From Rheinheimera sp. SA_1 (GTDB lineage Bacteria; Pseudomonadota; Gammaproteobacteria; Enterobacterales; Alteromonadaceae): a stretch of DNA of 64,000 nucleotides. Position 1 is the stretch's first letter; every line of letters begins with the position of its first letter. A program made the position numbers and the translations under genes. The notes below the pieces were generated by a model. It worked only from the letters and a program-made list of their open reading frames with translations. It had not been told where the DNA came from and did not search any database. The stretch is from assembly GCF_001669775.1 (NCBI RefSeq), contig NZ_LXWK01000019.1:62001-126000 (forward strand), in the 5' to 3' direction. Below are positions 17,801 to 25,406 of this stretch, one piece after another.

Positions 17801-19559
17801 GACAGTCGCCGGCTTGTGGCCGTTGGCGCTGTCAAAAGGGCATGAACTGGAGTTGTGGCCGCCATTTGCCACAATCGTGATAGGCGGGCTGACCGTCTCG
17901 ACCCTGCTGACTTTGCTGGTGCTGCCCATCGGTTATGTGCTGCTTAGCAGGCTTGAAGCGAATCTGCGCTTGCTGGGCTGGTGGAAACTGGCGGCGGTGG
18001 CGCTAGCGGCCGCTTGTGGGGCGCTGTTGCCATATGCAGGGCAGCTTTACACCGATGTCTATTGGGGTACAGCTTTGTTTTGCGCTTTATTTGCGCTGCT
18101 ATGTTATGGCTGCCTGGCGCTGCACGGCCAACCAGGCTTGACGCCGCCGGCAACTGGTTCCATGACAGTTGAAACACGCTATCTGAGCAAAACTTACAAT
18201 ATGCCGGGACCCTTTGCCAAAGCCTGGCATAAACATCAGTTGCAGGCCGCTCGAAGTGGTCGTGCCAGTGTTGCTGAACTGAAACAACGAATGATGGTCG
18301 CCGCACCGTTAGTTGCTGGTGCCTGGTGGTTGACTATCAGTTTGCAGACTGCGTTCTGGCATGTTTGTTGTGCGATGCTCAGTGGAATACTGAGTTGCCG
18401 GTTACTGCTGCTGTGTCGATCTTTATGGTGTTTGTATCGGGGTGATACGACCAAAGATCAGGGGCTATTTGCCAAGCGACTGTGGGTGGTGATGCCCTGG
18501 CTGGTGCTCAGCATGTTGTGGTTCTACGGTAACGCCAGCCAGGTTTTGCTGGCCGCTGCAGCGCTGATGGTCTTGCTGCTGCAGTCGGGCAGAAGAACGG
18601 CCCGGCTTTGCGCGCGGGGAGAACTGCCGCGGGATCCCGGCGCAGGTCTTGTCAATGCCGTCCGCCGTCAGTGGCGCGGCAGCTGTATGGTGCTGTTTTC
18701 ATTCGGCTTGTCAGACCGTTCCTTTACCGCTTTGTATGCGCTGAGTGTCACCATCAGGCCGGGAATGACCGGTGTGCTTGGGCCGAATGGGGCAGGAAAA
18801 ACGACGTTGTTCCGGCTGCTGTCGACAGTGCTTGGCAGCACCTGCGGCACTATCTATTACGCGCATTACGAGAAGCGTACGCTGGGTCAGGCTATTGCTC
18901 AACTGGTCGGTTTCTTGCCGCAGGAATTCGGTTTGCCAGGTCATCTGACTGCACGGGAGTATCTGGAGTACTTTGCTATTTTATATGGCATTGGCAATAG
19001 AGCGCAGCGCAGTGCCAGAGTAGAGGAACTGCTTGATGAGGTTGGGCTGGCAGACAAGCAGCATGACTGCATCGCCTCTTATTCCGGTGGGATGCGTCAG
19101 CGGGTGGCTGTGGCCCGGACGCTATTGAATCATCCTCCGGTCATTCTGGTGGATGAACCTACCGCCGGACTGGACCCGCGTGAGCGGATCCGTTTTAGGA
19201 ATTTGTTGGCTAAGTTAGCTAAGGACAGGGTTGTGTTGTTTTCGACTCATGTGGTTGAAGACGTTGCCGTAGCCTGTGATCGTGTTCTGGTGATCAAAAA
19301 CGGTCGGTTGCTGTTTGACGGCAAACCGGTCGAATTGATGGTAATGGCGCAAGGCAGGGTCTGGCAGCTCAGATTGCCGCAAGTGCAGGCACATGCCTTT
19401 GAACGTCAGCATCATGTGATTGTCAGTCAGCCTGAACCGAATTATATGATGAAGCTCAGAGTGATGGCCGACAGCCAACCTCATCCGTCGGCTGAGCTTG
19501 CTGAGCCGACGCTGGAAGATGGTTATCTGGCGATCTGTCAACAACATGCGAGGAGCTGA
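14853..19559 (+). CDS. RND efflux permease fused to an ABC ATPase domain
   Basis: From the ATG at 14853 (14-nt overlap with the previous gene) the protein is 1568 aa. Residues 1 to about 1035 form a complete RND permease; TM4 carries GMLVDNSIVVYE with Asp407 kept, and TM10 carries GLTVNPAIL. About 260 residues follow with several hydrophobic helices. Inside them, around RYLSKTYN, lies what looks like the first strand of an ABC nucleotide-binding domain. The ATPase core then follows: Walker A GPNGAGKTT (1310), Q-loop FLPQEFG, signature SYSGGMRQRV (about 1409), Walker B VILVDEPTAGLD (about 1430) and H-loop STHVVED. The frame is continuous with no stop, so the fusion is encoded as such. RND pumps normally use proton flux, so an attached ATPase is very unusual. 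The next gene encodes an ABC-2 permease that the ATPase may serve. Confidence 0.9.
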   Translation: MSQVDVRTPLTAWSIRRPVATAMLFLAIVMVGFYAWLKIPVELVPAVSGDQLFVRFYRPGADPEVVERDILKPLESRASQLAGVVRTWAQINGSEGSFNIEFEPGSNYRVRELELRRLAASLQREQPEGSQIRVSSQDSTALSRFVLSIQVIGGDDINVIRELVDNSIRPHLEATPGVGRVLVFGGARRELTISIDNDKAAQYGITVNEITTVLRKATDGQQLLGGVEVFDQRLLLVIDHRPETIEKLAELQIRPDLPVRLGELADISLGNEPRRTVSKVNGAQAVSLMILQQQDGNLIELGAMLRARLAALSTEYQPYGIRFHVSFDAAEKVAEQLYYLKHLALSGFLIALLVLTLFVRDLRAAAVVASAVPVSLLAAGAMLYLGGYSLNIITLFGLVIGVGMLVDNSIVVYEAVQRSLERGTAPEQATILGGRRTLRAILTASATNAVVFLPLLYIKDMPVLATNLFSNIVPAILYPLLASLLVAIGLVPLLTYRFVAPLTRKELQRATVQRLHSADAASGNVVRELFCGLLKNAMRQPAALLAGVIVSLLLTLVIALPWVLVQTMSQQQQEQQQLRVEVELNTGGSLEAASRVFEQLEFAVLNLEGISTVESNHDELQGSLTINLLPAEKRPPEMNASRVHRAINAVVEQLGNVQIRPLSTLSTNDENSESLTDQSLQIGIAGRDMQQLNLMAKQLKERLAAIPFVGSVNLLQGNAVAELHVVADHRAMSAYRLLSADVYATLFGLGREGVRLPHAFLLPDDSEVPLVIRRQEKPLSDVTQSIEDLPLHTGRGVIMLGDLVQTARNIPPQTISHYNGRREVRLAYRLDDDAPVSGPERFDLQRQIDEAIEAVYQPPGYTIEIVSSAASQDWLRLVMLPAVLLLYALLAIAFESLMLPLLILIAVPLTILGAVWALVLNGLGLDMMAGLGVIVLLGLTVNPAILIVDRMQQKRRSSDYSAGKAAMSAAVERVRPVLMTTCTTVAGLWPLALSKGHELELWPPFATIVIGGLTVSTLLTLLVLPIGYVLLSRLEANLRLLGWWKLAAVALAAACGALLPYAGQLYTDVYWGTALFCALFALLCYGCLALHGQPGLTPPATGSMTVETRYLSKTYNMPGPFAKAWHKHQLQAARSGRASVAELKQRMMVAAPLVAGAWWLTISLQTAFWHVCCAMLSGILSCRLLLLCRSLWCLYRGDTTKDQGLFAKRLWVVMPWLVLSMLWFYGNASQVLLAAAALMVLLLQSGRRTARLCARGELPRDPGAGLVNAVRRQWRGSCMVLFSFGLSDRSFTALYALSVTIRPGMTGVLGPNGAGKTTLFRLLSTVLGSTCGTIYYAHYEKRTLGQAIAQLVGFLPQEFGLPGHLTAREYLEYFAILYGIGNRAQRSARVEELLDEVGLADKQHDCIASYSGGMRQRVAVARTLLNHPPVILVDEPTAGLDPRERIRFRNLLAKLAKDRVVLFSTHVVEDVAVACDRVLVIKNGRLLFDGKPVELMVMAQGRVWQLRLPQVQAHAFERQHHVIVSQPEPNYMMKLRVMADSQPHPSAELAEPTLEDGYLAICQQHARS

Positions 19560-19564
19560 GTTTG
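19551..19564 (+). promoter_or_regulatory. ribosome binding site supporting a TTG start
   Basis: AGGAG at 19551-19555 lies inside the end of the RND-ABC gene, 6 nt before TTG at 19562. The spacing supports TTG as the start of the downstream permease gene and tight coupling of the two genes. Confidence 0.6.
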
Positions 19565-20254
19565 TCTAGAGTAGCTGATGGGTTGACCTTAATCCGGTTG
19601 GCGTTCCGGTTGCAGCTGGGGAATCGCTTCTGGCTGGTGCTGCCAGTGCTGCTATTATGGCCGTTGGGCAATGTATTGCTGCTTTTGGTCGGATGGCGGC
19701 AACAGGCCTTTATCGGTGCCGACGTGCAGAACTATCTGACCGGGCTACCGCTTTATTGTCTGGCTATCGGCTGCGGAGCCAGACTGATTGCCAGCGAAGC
19801 GGAGAAACGCACTATTGAGGTTGGTTATACGGTTCCTATCGGGATCAGCACCATATGGTGGGCGAAATATACTGCGATAGCTCTGTTGCTGAGCGCAGCG
19901 CTATTGGTGTTATGCACCTTCAACTGGTTGTTTCTGACTGAAATACCACTGATGGCAGTGGCAGGAGCCTTGCTTAGTGCGATGTTTTACCTGAGCTTGT
20001 CGATGTGGTTTGGTGCCTGGTTCAAAAATGAGTTGCTGGCAGGCATGGCCAGTGTGGCCGTGTTGATTGTTAATCTGAATAACACTGGTAGCAAATGGTT
20101 GCCGCTGTTCAACCCGTTGCAGCAGGAGCAGTTGGGGGCAGTTCAGCTGCAGGCACAACTGCTGCATAACTATCTGCTGCTGCTGGTGTTGATCTTATGT
20201 GTCGTCAAACATGCGCATTTGCTGGCGAATAATAGAGAGCGCATGCTGAACTAA
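19562..20254 (+). CDS. ABC-2 family permease subunit
   Basis: This 230-aa, very hydrophobic protein has about six predicted membrane helices, a charged loop (RLIASEAEKRTIEVGY) between the second and third, and an NRERMLN tail. The order fits ABC-2 type permeases that pair with a separate ATPase. The TTG start is chosen because AGGAG lies 6 nt upstream and 2 nt separate it from the preceding stop. Its likely partner is the ABC domain fused to the RND permease just upstream. It ends the transport operon; no convincing terminator hairpin was seen downstream. Confidence 0.82.
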   Translation: MSRVADGLTLIRLAFRLQLGNRFWLVLPVLLLWPLGNVLLLLVGWRQQAFIGADVQNYLTGLPLYCLAIGCGARLIASEAEKRTIEVGYTVPIGISTIWWAKYTAIALLLSAALLVLCTFNWLFLTEIPLMAVAGALLSAMFYLSLSMWFGAWFKNELLAGMASVAVLIVNLNNTGSKWLPLFNPLQQEQLGAVQLQAQLLHNYLLLLVLILCVVKHAHLLANNRERMLN

Positions 20255-20869
20255 GTTGGCTGACGTTCAGGTGTCGTCGGACAAAATAATTCTGCATTGC
20301 CGGAGCATAGGGCTGAATTCACATCATTCCTGCTAAGCAGGCCATTGTGCTTTAGCATTATTTTGTCTGTTAATGCTGTGTTGTGCGGGTTGTGACAGGC
20401 TTGAATTTAGCATTATTTTGTTCGACAACATCATGCTTCAGGTCGGCACTAGATCCGCACTGTAGGCCGGCAGCAACATCGGATAGTTGCCGAGATCTGT
20501 ATGGAATGTCGGCATTATCATTGAGATGCCAACAGCATCAGGCACCGCCAGCCAACAGTTCGATGCGGTACTTGCATTGGCAAGCCGGTGCTGCCTTTAT
20601 TACAGCCGACAGCCGGAGCGACGACGGACCAGCCGCTGCACACCTACATGAGCACTGATTCACACCTAACCAATCTGCTTGAAGACCGGTCGTCGTGAAG
20701 CCACTATGCCTCGCGCGCAAGGAGATGCAGTGTTTGGCGGTGACAAAGGTGAACGCGCATACATTATGGCTCGCGTGCACGGAGAGCCGCAGCGCAGCCA
20801 TTATCACGGCCAAGCTGCAACCCGATGAGCGAGCCGATAGCTGTTGAGTTATCGGGCCGTTGGCCACTA
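20255..20869 (+). other. gene-free region between the export operon and the IS element
   Basis: No open frame here has a credible start and recognisable product. The region holds a 16-bp motif present twice directly and once inverted (separate entry). It also holds two imperfect ~30-bp copies of a CTCGCGxGCAxGGAG-containing sequence at about 20700-20730 and 20762-20792. It may be debris from earlier insertions. Confidence 0.5.
20281..20421 (+). repeat. 16-bp motif, two exact direct copies and one inverted variant
   Basis: TTTAGCATTATTTTGT occurs at 20351-20366 and again at 20406-20421. An inverted variant (13 of 16 matching) is at 20281-20296. These could be remnants of insertion-sequence ends or protein-binding sites downstream of the transport operon. 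Confidence 0.5.
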
Positions 20870-20950
20870 GCCCGGCGATAACCGCTAATGAGAGGCTAAT
20901 AACATCATGCCGATCACTAATTTTCTTCCCGCGCTCACAACGTCTTTCTT

Positions 20951-21707
20951 TTACTCTGCCTGATCGGCATGCGTCAAGTTTGCACCTTGTTTTCGCATCG
21001 ATTCACCCGTTAGGGTCACCCTCACTGCTCTGTTGATCAGTCGATCTAAGATCACTTCTGCGAAGGTTGCTTTACCGATTATGCGGTACCATTTGTCTAC
21101 TGGCAGTTGGCTCTCGACCATCGTCGACACTCTGCCGTTCCGGGGGTCGATGATTTCGAGCAGGTTACTGCGCTCACCGGCATCCAGCATTTCCATGCAC
21201 CAGTCGTTCAGGGTTAAGATCGCGACCTGATTGAGCTGCTCCAGCAGTTTTGGATAGCTGCCGTCGGCTAGCGCCAGTCGCATTTCCTTCAGCAGCGTTT
21301 TGAGCCGGTAATACCGCACCGCCATGTCTTGGCGGATAAAATAACGGCCAAGCGCACAGGCTAGATAACTTTTGCCACACCCTGCGGCACCTGTTAACAG
21401 CAGGTTCTGCTGATGGCTTTACCAGTGTCCTTCCAGTAATTGCCGGATCTGCGCTTTGGTAAAACCACGACTCGCGCGGTAATCCATTTGCTCCACCTGA
21501 CCGGCTAGCCTGAATCGGGCTTGCTTCTCTAACCTGTGGATTTTTCTTTGTTCCCGCGTCACCAATTCATGGCTCAGCAGTAACTGCAGCCGCTCTTCGA
21601 AGCTCATATCTCTGATAGAGAGTTTCTTGTTCTTGTTGTTGGGTCAGCGCTTGTTTCATGCCGTTTAAATGCAGCTGGCTTAGTTGGTCATCAACGCGTA
21701 ATTGCAT
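20951..21707 (-). pseudogene. istB: istB, IS21 helper ATPase, broken
   Basis: The gene starts at the ATG at 21707 (MQLRVDDQLSQLHLNGM) behind an AAGGAG site. The frame shifts near 21600, and a TAA at 21419-21421 falls just before the Walker A region (NLLLTGAAGCGKSYLACAL). Reading through that stop restores the rest of IstB, including ADGSY, STMVESQLPVDKW, ILDRL and GESMRK. IstB normally is about 250 aa and assists IstA in transposition. At least one frameshift and one nonsense mutation make it inactive. Confidence 0.85.
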
Positions 21708-21777
21708 CTGTATCTCCTTGTGTTGGTTATGTTTAATGGAAGTATCCTTCGCCATGGACGTTGTCGTGGCTGATGGA

Positions 21778-23269
21778 CTACAACGGATCGTGTTTGGTTT
21801 GGCTGATGGATTGGCGTTCAAGACCGTTTTTGAGCATGGTGCGGATGTTATGCAATCTGTTGGCGCCGGTCAGATAGCCACGTAAACAGGCGGCTTCCAA
21901 CCACTCTTTGCCATAAGTTTTTGCTTGGCCTAACATCGCCAGACATGGCCTGACCGCTTGCGCCGGATGATCGGGCTGGCGAATAAATTCATGCACCCAA
22001 TGGCTGGTGTATGGACCGATTGAAGATGCCCAGCTCAGCAAACGCTCTGGTGACCATTCCAACATGATCTGATGATTGGCTGGTATATCTGCAGGCTCGC
22101 TACTGTGCTGACCTTTACGCTAGCTACGATTGTGCTCAGCCACAGCTTACTGCCGTGATAAAACACCACTGTATGCGCGTTCACATGGGCTTCAATTCGC
22201 TTGTCCTGCAAGGTGTAAGGTAATGTTTTTCTATATCAACGTGTTAATCCTTGCCGACCAATACTTGTTTGACGAAGGTGTACTAATAAGGTTGAGCCGG
22301 CAACGGTTTTAGTGCTGGTACGTCTAATTGAGCGAACGACGACGCACGGCTGCCCGGGATTTTCTGCAAGGGTTTTTGGTGCAGCCGTACCAGCAACCCG
22401 CTAATCCGTTGATTCAGTTGCGTCAGACTGTGGAACACTTCATGGCGCAGCACGGCTAAGATCCAGCTTGTGACAATTAGCACACAGACTTCAGCTTTAG
22501 ACTTGTCCTTGGGTTTGCGCGATCGACGTGCCGAAGTGAACTGCCAGCATTTGTTAAGTCGGGTTCACGTCAGGATCGGTGTTGCGTGCCACACTGACGG
22601 CGCTTTTTAAACAACCCGGCACCACTAACTGCGGCACTCCGCCAAAAAATTCGAAGGCGTGCTCGTGGCTCATCACCCAATCTTCCAGCTGCTGGGTGCG
22701 GGTTGCTTCAGCGAAGGTGAAATTGGAAACGCCCAGCACTGCCACAAACACCTGTGCCTTGTAGAGAATTTTACCGGTATGCGGGTCGACGATCTGCATC
22801 GTTTGGCCGCAATAATCGATAAAGAGTTTTTCACCGACGTTATACGTTTGCCGCATTGAAGGCTGCAATACGCTGGCCCACTCTTTTTACAGACGGCAGA
22901 AGTAGTTATAGCTGTAATGATCGGTGCCAGTGCGCTGCGCATATTCCTGCCACAACAGCACCAGCGTCACGCCTTTGTGGCCAGGTTGTTTCAGATTTTG
23001 ATGAACTACAGCCCAGTTTGGGATAGGTTTATGCTGCTTTTTATACATGGGTTGGGTATTGAGGAAAGAGCGCTCCAGTGTGTCATCCGTCCAGAGTTCG
23101 CTCAGCGGCCAGGTCTGGATCCCAAGCTGGGCAGCCCGATGGTATAATAGGACACGGTACTGGCGGAGACATTCAGGCTAAGCGCGATCTGCCGGTGTGT
23201 CATTTTTGCCTGGTATTTCAGGCGAAGAACTTCTTTGAGTTTTCTCACAGTAATTGGCCTCGCAGACAT
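21778..23269 (-). pseudogene. istA: istA, IS21 transposase, broken
   Basis: The start at 23269 gives a typical IstA N-terminus (MSARPITVRKLKEVLRLKY, then HRQIALSLNVSASTVS, the helix-turn-helix), preceded by a GAGGAAA site. The frame is lost soon after. Further pieces in other frames carry the integrase-like core (VGEKLFIDYCGQTMQI, FVAVLGVSNFTFAEATRTQ) and the C-terminus (SPERLLSWASSIGP, GKEWLEAACLRGYLTGANRLHNIRTML). Several frameshifts or stops separate them, so no full transposase can be made. Confidence 0.85.
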
Positions 23270-23336
23270 GCACTTTCCTCAGGATTGAATGAGCAGAAAG
23301 TGCGCGTTTAACGAAGCGGGGAGATAATGTCACGCA

Positions 23337-23447
23337 ATAACATCCATGCCGATCAGGGTTTACCATCCCAAGGTAAAAGTGATCGGCTTGCGATGTTATT
23401 GAGCGATTAGCGTTGATGTTATTACGTGATCGGCATGAATGTTATTG
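23337..23447 (+). repeat. terminal repeat cluster of the IS21 element
   Basis: Three copies of a ~20-bp motif related to TGATCGGCATGAATGTTATT lie at 23337-23356 (inverted), 23381-23400 and 23427-23447. They match the left-end copy at 20899-20919 and probably are transposase binding sites. Confidence 0.7.
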
Positions 23448-23465
23448 GGTGATCGCCATGCGTGA

Positions 23466-23749
23466 AAATACGCAAATAAGTCCCATCTGGCAACCAAACG
23501 ACGATTGTTGGTTCAAATTGGTTGAAAATAGCGCCTCCGTCTGGAATATACTGCAAGCGCAAGTGCAGCACAGCGCCGGCAACGCCAATTTCGGCACACA
23601 ACTGTCGTCGACTTTTCGGTGGTTAGCTGGTCGGGGATGATGTATTGCTGAGTGAGCCAAGATGCTGTCAGCGGGTCGTCGGAAGACTCGCCACTGACAG
23701 CTTATTGCAGCAGTTGATATTATTGACTCCAGCAAACAGCTGGAAGAAG
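23466..23749 (+). other. gene-free spacer between the IS element and the beta-hydroxylase gene
   Basis: No convincing gene is seen. The only notable structure is an inverted repeat listed separately. Confidence 0.5.
23664..23701 (-). terminator. possible hairpin downstream of the minus-strand operon
   Basis: GCTGTCAG at 23664-23671 and CTGACAGC at 23694-23701 form an 8-bp perfect stem about 50 nt beyond the stop codon of the beta-hydroxylase gene. No T-tract follows on the minus strand, so intrinsic termination is uncertain. Confidence 0.3.
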
Positions 23750-25345
23750 TCAGAGCTGAAAAATTCGGCGGCCATTCATACGTTCGGCCGGGATGCCGAT
23801 TTCGCGGCACACTTCAATCATTCTGTTCGACTCCAACAACTGCTTGGAGTTTTCCTCGTATTCCAATCCCATAAAGTACTTGAACCAGGGTTCGAGGCCC
23901 AGCGCATAGATGCAGACAGCTTTAGGCTTCAGTATCGCGACGACGCAAAATGCCTGCTGGCAGTCTGAACCGTCAAGGCGACGCGAGTCTTTGATTGCCT
24001 TAGGGACCATTTTGGAATGTAACGCTCCATAGAGCCAAGTATAGGGAGCCCCGACACATTCCATGCCGATAGCATAGATGTCGATATCAGCCAGCACATC
24101 GGCCATGTGGCGGTATAAATTGATATCCGGGTTGGCGGAATCAGCGCCGAAAAAACACTTTTTACCTGCCAGCTCGATAAGCCAGGCCGTTTTGCTGCGG
24201 ACATTCAGGTCGCCATGCTCGCCGAGAAAAGGGATACTGGTGATCTTGCCTGCGGGCAGCGGAATCTCATCCAGCTCATCGACTTCGATGACATCAAATT
24301 GCAGTTGCTTTAATAACAACCGGATGGAAGGGTCGGCTAAGGTACCACCATTGTTTTTCGGTACAATTATCTTGCCTGTTTTATAACGCAACTGGAGCAG
24401 CGTCTCAAGATTGACATGGTCCTGGTGATTATGAGTTAGCAGGATATAATCGATTTTTGGCGGCAATTCGCTGAAGCTGAATGTGTCGCCGGCGTACTGC
24501 GGACCGCGGCTGGCGATGACCGGATCTATCAATATTGCCACGTGCTGGCTTTCGATCAGAAAGCCGGCATGGCCGGTGTATTGCAAACGAACACCTGTGT
24601 TGACCGGCTGGTATGGGACAGCAGGCGCGGTGTCGCTGAACAGTTCCCGGTAGTCGAGCCCACCTTGAGTATTCAGGCCGTGAAATAGTGCCTGGATTTC
24701 TGCTTCTTTAAGCGGGATTTCCCGGGCCCGGCATAACTGATCTACAAAAGCGTTGTTGTAGTCAATGCCGATTTGCAGATGGTTTTCATCCGGCAGCCGC
24801 GGTGTGCTGAGTACAAAAGGTCTATCATGTACCCGTGAAATCAGGCCGAAGGACAAGCTCTGCAGCTGTGGTCTGTAAAACCGGCTCTTATATAACAAAG
24901 GTTCGATCAGTCGGTAGGAAGGGCGGTGCTGCAAGTCCATGCAGAGCTCGACATAACCGCTCAGCTCAGAGGGAACCTGTGCGTACAAAGCTTCTATAGT
25001 CTGACCGCTGGTGTGCTGGGCAAGTAGCTCGTCCAGTTGGTTGATGGCTTTGGACAACTGCACAAGCTCGGCGCAATCGGTATCTATTTTGGTTAGCAGG
25101 CGCTGAATGTCTTCAACCTGTTCTGCACTGCAGTTAAGAAATTCCCCTCCGGTGACGACCGCTTCCTTGGCCGCGCTGATATGCAGTTCGTAATTGTTAA
25201 CAAACGACATCATAATACGCTTATGGGTATTGACGATGTAGCGGGCGCCGGTCACTGGCGGCAGCAAATAAGACCAGGCATACCATTGATTGAACAGAGG
25301 CTCGAAATAAGCATCTTCCTTCAGATAAAACAGCTTTTCGCTCAT
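23750..25345 (-). CDS. CmlA-type diiron beta-hydroxylase (metallo-beta-lactamase fold)
   Basis: This 531-aa protein has an N-terminal domain of about 240 residues followed by a metallo-beta-lactamase-fold domain. The metal motif THNHQDH places His305, His307, Asp309 and His310. Further candidate ligands are Glu376 in FLGEHGD and Asp402 in FFGADSAN. Length, two-domain layout and even the residue number of the first metal His agree with CmlA, the chloramphenicol-pathway monooxygenase that beta-hydroxylates an amino acid bound to a carrier protein. Members of this group occur in many NRPS clusters. I did not identify the last His ligand of the group with certainty. It is the last gene of the minus-strand operon; the ATG has AAAGGAAA upstream and a (TGCCG)8 tract just beyond that. 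The hydroxylated residue is unknown. Confidence 0.88.
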   Translation of the reverse strand: MSEKLFYLKEDAYFEPLFNQWYAWSYLLPPVTGARYIVNTHKRIMMSFVNNYELHISAAKEAVVTGGEFLNCSAEQVEDIQRLLTKIDTDCAELVQLSKAINQLDELLAQHTSGQTIEALYAQVPSELSGYVELCMDLQHRPSYRLIEPLLYKSRFYRPQLQSLSFGLISRVHDRPFVLSTPRLPDENHLQIGIDYNNAFVDQLCRAREIPLKEAEIQALFHGLNTQGGLDYRELFSDTAPAVPYQPVNTGVRLQYTGHAGFLIESQHVAILIDPVIASRGPQYAGDTFSFSELPPKIDYILLTHNHQDHVNLETLLQLRYKTGKIIVPKNNGGTLADPSIRLLLKQLQFDVIEVDELDEIPLPAGKITSIPFLGEHGDLNVRSKTAWLIELAGKKCFFGADSANPDINLYRHMADVLADIDIYAIGMECVGAPYTWLYGALHSKMVPKAIKDSRRLDGSDCQQAFCVVAILKPKAVCIYALGLEPWFKYFMGLEYEENSKQLLESNRMIEVCREIGIPAERMNGRRIFQL

Positions 25346-25366
25346 TGGTGTTTTCCTTTGTAATTC

Positions 25367-25406
25367 TGCCGTGCCGTGCCGTGCCGTGCCGTGCCGTGCC
25401 GTGCCG
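25367..25406 (+). repeat. pentanucleotide microsatellite (TGCCG)x8
   Basis: Eight perfect tandem copies of TGCCG fill the gap between the stop codon of the ABC exporter (25407-25409) and the ribosome site of the CmlA-type gene (start at 25345). The unit length is not a multiple of three and the tract is non-coding, so copy-number change would alter spacing or RNA structure between the two genes but not a protein frame. Confidence 0.95.

Larger units (their letters stand above)
20870..23465 (-). mobile_element. decayed IS21-family insertion sequence
   Basis: The element carries an istA-istB pair read on the minus strand, both interrupted. Its ends show inverted copies of a motif like TGATCGGCATGAATGTTATT: 20899-20919 (inverted) on the left and 23381-23400 and 23427-23447 on the right, with a further inverted copy at 23337-23356. 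Multiple short terminal repeats that bind the transposase are typical of IS21 elements. The outer limits are approximate, because outside the 20-bp motif the two ends match only partly. About 2.6 kb, as expected for the family. The two broken genes indicate it is no longer autonomous. Confidence 0.85.

Noticed and set aside
20383-20658. 91-codon frame after the export operon
   Set aside because: Cys/Arg/Ala-rich random-like sequence without a ribosome site.
23337-23447. Short spaced repeats that might be a CRISPR array
   Set aside because: The copies differ in orientation and spacing and match the other end of the IS element, so they are transposon ends.
23413-23640. 75-codon plus-strand frame crossing the IS end
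   Set aside because: It starts within the IS terminal repeats and has no similarity I can recognise.
25367-25406. TGCCG tract as a coding repeat at the end of the ABC exporter
   Set aside because: The exporter's stop codon (25407-25409 on the minus strand) comes before the tract, so the repeat is non-coding.
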